This document shows, in pieces, positions 35,130 through 38,388 of a stretch of DNA of 38,388 bases (position 1 is the first letter of the stretch; every line of letters begins with the position of its first letter). The notes under the pieces were generated by a model. It ran no database searches. It was not told the DNA's origin and worked only from the letters and a program-made list of their open reading frames with translations. Source of the DNA: Chitinophagales bacterium (GTDB lineage Bacteria > Bacteroidota > Bacteroidia > Chitinophagales > JADIYW01). Both the position numbers and the translations under genes were made by a program. The stretch lies in the NCBI GenBank assembly GCA_020848255.1, contig JADLAJ010000111.1, positions 1-38,388 on the forward strand, given 5' to 3'.

Positions 35130-35711
35130 TTGAGCAAGAACCAACATCAGTCGTTTTACACTTTTCTTTCCCAATTCGGCACCCTGCCTATGGAAGTCAT
35201 TACGGCCATAGAACAGGTTTTGCAATATATGGAATATCCTAAAAAACACATCTTACTGAAGAAAGGAAAACCCTGTAATTATTTATACTTTATTGAAAAA
35301 GGGCTTGCCAGGAATTTTTTTGAAGAGGACAATAAAGAATTGACGAACGATATTGTACTGGAAGGAGAATTGCTGGTATCGTTTGCCAGTTTCATTTCCA
35401 GACAGCCGTCTATGGAAACCATTGAACTGCTGGAAGACAGCGTGTTGTATGCCATCCATTATGACGATTTACAAAAATTGTATAACACCTATCCGCTTAT
35501 GGAACGCACCGGCAGAATGATTGCAGAACATTATTACAATTCTCTGGCAGCAAAAAACTACCGCTTGAAATTCAGCAATACGACAGAGCGTTACGAACAG
35601 TTGTTTAATACCAAAATTGAAATCGTGAAACGGGTGCCAATCGGCATTATCGCCTCCTATTTAGGCATGAGTATTGAAACATTAAGCAGAATCAGAAGTA
35701 AACAGGATTAA
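35130..35711 (+). CDS. Crp/Fnr-family transcription regulator, probable TTG start
   Basis: The 193-residue product has a cyclic-nucleotide-type jelly roll (HILLKKGKPCNYLYFIEKGLARNFF at about 40-65, then LEDSVLYAIHYDDL) and a C-terminal winged-helix segment (GIIASYLGMSIETLSRIRSKQ). The first in-frame ATG lies 20 codons in; the TTG at 35130, just after an in-frame TAG (35115-35117), restores the expected N-terminal FYTFLSQFGTLP helix. Bacteroidota Crp/Fnr proteins of this size usually lack the residues for cAMP and bind unknown ligands. It is divergent from the aminotransferase operon (88 bases between starts) and 32 bases ahead of the ECF sigma gene, so it may regulate either side. Confidence 0.85.
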   Translation: MSKNQHQSFYTFLSQFGTLPMEVITAIEQVLQYMEYPKKHILLKKGKPCNYLYFIEKGLARNFFEEDNKELTNDIVLEGELLVSFASFISRQPSMETIELLEDSVLYAIHYDDLQKLYNTYPLMERTGRMIAEHYYNSLAAKNYRLKFSNTTERYEQLFNTKIEIVKRVPIGIIASYLGMSIETLSRIRSKQD

Positions 35712-35743
35712 ACCTTTCTGTATTTTTATAGTCTAACCTAACA

Positions 35744-36277
35744 ATGAAATTGACCGACGAGGAAATTTTACTGCAATTTAAAGACCCTGCATCGAAAGAA
35801 AAGGCGTTTCGTAACCTGCTGAGTGCATATCAGGAGCGATTATATTATCATGTGCGCCGCTATGTACACAACCACGAGGACGCCAATGATATTCTGCAAA
35901 ACACCTGCATTAAAGTATGGAATGCCATCGATAATTTTCGCGGGGAAGCTGCCTTGTACACCTGGCTGTATCGTATCGCGGGCAACGAGGCGATTACCTT
36001 CCTCAATAAAAACAAAAAAAGAAATGAAGTAGATATTGAGCAGACTTCGGCGCAGTATCGTGGAGCATCAGACGGCATTGGTGCGGATGAAATGACGCTA
36101 AAACTGGAACGTGCGATTGCCTCTTTGCCAGACAAACAAAAGCAGGTCTTCATTATGCGCTATTACGATGAAATGCCTTATGAGAAGATGGCTGAAATTT
36201 CAGAAACATCCGTTGGTGCGCTGAAAGCATCCTATCATCACGCAGTAAAAAAAATTGAGGAAATATTGACCGCTTAA
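35744..36277 (+). CDS. ECF-type sigma-70 factor
   Basis: The 177-residue protein has region 2 with HNHEDANDILQNTCIKVW and the DNA-melting FRGEAALYTWLYRIAGNEAI (about residues 40-85). After an acidic linker comes region 4, SLPDKQKQVFIMRYYDEMPYEKMAEISETSVGALKASYHHAVKKIEE. There is no region 1.1 or 3, as expected for ECF sigma factors. It directs RNA polymerase to envelope-stress promoters, and probably to its own. The following gene (36313) encodes a single-pass membrane protein fit to be its anti-sigma factor, and the one after that an Spy-like periplasmic protein. It starts at the ATG at 35744; spacing to both neighbours fits an operon. Confidence 0.92.
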   Translation: MKLTDEEILLQFKDPASKEKAFRNLLSAYQERLYYHVRRYVHNHEDANDILQNTCIKVWNAIDNFRGEAALYTWLYRIAGNEAITFLNKNKKRNEVDIEQTSAQYRGASDGIGADEMTLKLERAIASLPDKQKQVFIMRYYDEMPYEKMAEISETSVGALKASYHHAVKKIEEILTA

Positions 36278-36312
36278 TTAAACCTTTATAAACTATCATC
36301 GTCTAATTAGAA

Positions 36313-36930
36313 ATGAACAACAAAACAGACATATTGAACGAATTGAAAGAACTTTCTCCTTTTCTTTTACAAGTAAAAGAAACCGAAAAGCCTTTGTCTG
36401 TTCCTGCACATTATTTTGAAGATTTTTTCGATACCATTATCGCTGAAATAAAAATAGAAAGAGGCTTTCTGGCAACGCTTCAAAAAGAAAAGATAGCGGT
36501 TCCGCCGGCTTATTTTAATACGTTTGCCGACAATATAATTGCCAAAATAAAAGCAGAAGAAGCATTGGTAGAGAAAGGTAAAATAAAAGCACTACCCAAG
36601 CAACAAAATAAGGTATTTCCGTTGTTTACGCGTGTTGCTTTTGCAGCCTCCGTTATTGGTGCCATGTTCTTTATAAAACACATACAGAAATATGAATTGC
36701 CGGTAAACAATTGTGCGGATGGTATTGCCTGTCTGACGCAAGAGGAGATTTATAATTACATGAATGCTAATAGCCACGAGTTTGATGTACAGCAGATACA
36801 GGAAGTGGTAAAACCGGTAGTGGATACTATTGAAACAAAAATAGATATTGAGTCGAAAGATGCAACAAGGTATATTGAAGAAAACAAATTGAATTTAGAG
36901 TTTGACGACAGCTCAACAGATATCTTTTAA
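36313..36930 (+). CDS. Putative anti-sigma factor, single-pass membrane protein with a duplicated N-terminal motif
   Basis: The 205-residue protein has a cytoplasmic N-terminal half of about 103 residues, one membrane helix (FTRVAFAASVIGAMFFIKHI, about 105-124) and a periplasmic C-terminus rich in acidic residues. There is no zinc-binding HxxxCxxC motif. Position after an ECF sigma gene and topology support an anti-sigma role; sequence alone does not. The cytoplasmic part has the same motif twice: VPAHYFEDFFDTIIAEIK at about 30-47 and VPPAYFNTFADNIIAKIK at about 63-80. The two copies share the pattern VPxxYFxxFxDxIIAxIK. They are 33 residues apart and may form the sigma-contacting surface. 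Confidence 0.7.
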   Translation: MNNKTDILNELKELSPFLLQVKETEKPLSVPAHYFEDFFDTIIAEIKIERGFLATLQKEKIAVPPAYFNTFADNIIAKIKAEEALVEKGKIKALPKQQNKVFPLFTRVAFAASVIGAMFFIKHIQKYELPVNNCADGIACLTQEEIYNYMNANSHEFDVQQIQEVVKPVVDTIETKIDIESKDATRYIEENKLNLEFDDSSTDIF

Positions 36931-36953
36931 TACCAACTAAAAAATTAAACATT

Positions 36954-37448
36954 ATGAAAAAAATACTTACATTATTAGCAGGCATTTTCTTACTGATGAA
37001 CAGTATGATTGCGCAGCCACCACCGCCACCAGATGGTCCCGGAAATGAAAAAATAGAAGCACTGAAAATCGGCTTCATCACCAAACGTTTAAATTTAACG
37101 CCTGAAGAATCTCAGAAATTCTGGCCGGTTTACAATCAGTATGAAGCAGAAAAGAAACAAATCCGCCAGACAACTATTGGCACAGTGAAAGAGCTGAAAG
37201 AAGATGGTGATTTTACGAATGCAGAAGCGGAACAGGCGATTGCGAAGCACATTGAATTTAAATCGAGAGACTTGGACTTGACAAAAAAATATGTGCTGGA
37301 ATTCAAAAAAATATTGCCGGCCACAAAAGTTGCCAAACTTATAACAGCAGAAGAGCAATTCAAAAAAATGCTGATGAAACAGGCACAGCAAGGCGGACCG
37401 AAACCAAACGGACAAGGCGGAAAACCATGGAAAGGGCAAGGAAAATAG
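36954..37448 (+). CDS. Spy/CpxP-like periplasmic protein
   Basis: The 164-residue product starts with a signal peptide (MKKILTLLAGIFLLMNSMIAQ), then a Pro-rich segment (PPPPPDGPGNE). The domain that follows opens FITKRLNLTPEESQKFWPVYNQYEAEK, the LTxEE-x-x-FWPVYNxY pattern of the Bacteroidota Spy/CpxP-like group. The rest is helical and charged and ends in a Gly/Lys-rich tail (GGPKPNGQGGKPWKGQGK). Spy is a periplasmic chaperone induced by envelope stress in E. coli. Here the protein follows ECF sigma and putative anti-sigma genes and may be the regulon member or the periplasmic sensor (compare CnrX-like proteins). It ends the operon at the terminator 37469-37496. Confidence 0.8.
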   Translation: MKKILTLLAGIFLLMNSMIAQPPPPPDGPGNEKIEALKIGFITKRLNLTPEESQKFWPVYNQYEAEKKQIRQTTIGTVKELKEDGDFTNAEAEQAIAKHIEFKSRDLDLTKKYVLEFKKILPATKVAKLITAEEQFKKMLMKQAQQGGPKPNGQGGKPWKGQGK

Positions 37449-37468
37449 ATATTTAGAGTCAAGATAAA

Positions 37469-37496
37469 AAGCCGGACAAAATTGTTCGGCTTTTTT
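37469..37496. terminator. Bidirectional terminator between the stress operon and recQ
   Basis: AAGCCGGACAA pairs with TTGTTCGGCTT (37469-37492) with one G-T wobble, preceded by an A-run and followed by a T-run. It lies 20 bases after the stop at 37448 and 32 bases past the stop of recQ (37529), so it fits both convergent transcripts. Confidence 0.88.
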
Positions 37497-37528
37497 ATTA
37501 TTTTCTGTGTAGTCTGTTAATCCTTGAT

Positions 37529-38388
37529 TTAATTCGCCACCTCACTCAAAAACTTCAAACGCACCAGTTGTATTTCGCGCAATTCGATATCTTCTTCTTT
37601 TAGTTTTTTATACGCCACATCCACATTATCACTTTCCGCCTGCATGAAGTAATCGTAAATTTCTTCCTGTATATCTTCATCTACCGCATCCTCCAGATAA
37701 TAATTGATATTTACTTTTGTGCCTGAATTTACTATCGTATCCAATTCCGTAATCAGGTCTTCCATTTGTAACCCAAACGAACTGGCAATATGTTCCAGCG
37801 GCATTTTCTTATCAATGGATTTGATGATGTTCACTTTTACATTGGAGTTTTTATCAGCGGTTTTAATAATAGAAAAATCGGCAGAACGTTCAATGTTATT
37901 GTCCTCCACGTATTTCTTAATCGCTTTCAAAAATGGTTCGCCAAATTTTTGTGCTTTCGCGGTATTCACCCCGTGCATTTTTGCTAATTCCTCTTTATCA
38001 AACGGGAAAAAAGTTGCCATTTCTTCCAGAGATTGCTCTGAGAAAATAGCATAGGGCGGCAATTTTAATCTAGCTCCTTCTGTTTTACGGATGCCCGTTA
38101 AAATCGACATCAAGGCTGGCTCCAGCACACTGCCTGATTTTCCGTTTAGCGTCACTTCTTCATCATCTTCTCCATCTTCAAATTTATGGTTCAATACAAT
38201 TTTTGAGGACACTGGTTTTTTCACGAATCTTTTACCTTCTTCCGTCAGTTTCAGTACACCATATTGTTCAATATCTTTTTCCAGTAAATTCAATAATATC
38301 GCTTTGCGCACTACCGAATTCCAGAACACCATGTCGTGGTCAGTGCCTTTGCCGAATATTTTTATCTTATCTAAATTATTCGCCGTAA
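37529..38388 (-). CDS. recQ: RecQ-family DNA helicase, C-terminal part (RQC end, HRDC, C-terminal domain)
   Basis: The frame is open to the right edge of the window; the helicase core and N-terminus lie outside. Reading from the edge, the RQC winged-helix end is IKIFGKGTDHDMVFWNSVVR, followed by QYGVLKLTEEGKRFV. The HRDC domain is ARLKLPPYAIFSEQSLEEMATFFPFDKEELAKMHGVNTAKAQKFGEPFLKAI, given here by its ends ARLKLPPYAIF and KFGEPFLKAI. The C-terminus, as in many Bacteroidota RecQ, has an extra helical region (about 110 residues: KNSNVKVNIIKSIDKKMPLE and onwards) of helix-turn-helix type. RecQ unwinds recombination and replication intermediates. It is the last gene in the window and converges on the stress operon. 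Confidence 0.9.
   Translation of the reverse strand, partial: TANNLDKIKIFGKGTDHDMVFWNSVVRKAILLNLLEKDIEQYGVLKLTEEGKRFVKKPVSSKIVLNHKFEDGEDDEEVTLNGKSGSVLEPALMSILTGIRKTEGARLKLPPYAIFSEQSLEEMATFFPFDKEELAKMHGVNTAKAQKFGEPFLKAIKKYVEDNNIERSADFSIIKTADKNSNVKVNIIKSIDKKMPLEHIASSFGLQMEDLITELDTIVNSGTKVNINYYLEDAVDEDIQEEIYDYFMQAESDNVDVAYKKLKEEDIELREIQLVRLKFLSEVAN

Overview
The window is a chromosomal segment from a member of the Bacteroidota, probably of the Chitinophaga/Sphingobacteria type. Four things suggest this. The DNA is AT-rich and almost no gene has a Shine-Dalgarno sequence. Several genes have TAnnTTTG-type -7 promoter elements upstream. The gene families are typical: DUF4377+META, TspO, PA0069-type radical SAM, split MetH, split transketolase, fused IcmF, and ECF sigma followed by an Spy-like protein. 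Short intergenic repeats of kinds I recall from such genomes are scattered through it, and two of them lie in frame inside genes. There is no prophage, IS transposase, CRISPR array, rRNA or tRNA that I can see.

Layout. 1-4027: a class I glutamine amidotransferase cut by the window edge, a secreted DUF4377/META protein, TspO, a TRIC-type membrane protein and a radical SAM protein. 4175-9989: a one-carbon/methionine locus with metF (minus strand), a small lipoprotein, then a TAnnTTTG promoter, a SAM-I (S-box) riboswitch and methionine synthase encoded as two adjacent genes. 9990-12504: a low-GC two-gene segment (polytopic membrane protein plus PQQ-propeller lipoprotein). It is bounded on the left by the metH 3' end and on the right by a second, diverged copy of that 3' end, so it looks inserted behind metH. 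12511-20330: a small membrane-anchored protein, a CoA-transferase, a voltage-sensor-like membrane protein, a class C beta-lactamase-type serine hydrolase, a DinB-family protein, a ferredoxin next to a U32-family protein (probable tRNA hydroxylation), and a pectinacetylesterase/Notum-like lipoprotein.

20420-30609: fused isobutyryl-CoA mutase IcmF (a second B12 enzyme), an AsmA-family protein, transketolase split into two genes, a secreted protein of unknown function and an M19 dipeptidase. 30794-35041: a tightly packed minus-strand operon reading class III aminotransferase, FGGY sugar kinase (TTG start), class II aldolase, then a catalytically degenerate aldolase paralogue. It looks like a dedicated route for an unidentified (amino)sugar and is the best candidate here for an undescribed pathway. 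35130-37448: a Crp/Fnr regulator, an ECF sigma factor, a putative anti-sigma factor with a duplicated motif, and an Spy/CpxP-like periplasmic protein, i.e. an envelope-stress cassette. 37529-38388: the C-terminal part of RecQ.

The functional links that can be argued are: MetF supplies methyl-THF to MetH, with SAM feedback through the riboswitch; the ferredoxin and U32 protein act together; and the aminotransferase, kinase and aldolase genes form one metabolic unit. All functions are read from motifs and family memory, not from database searches.
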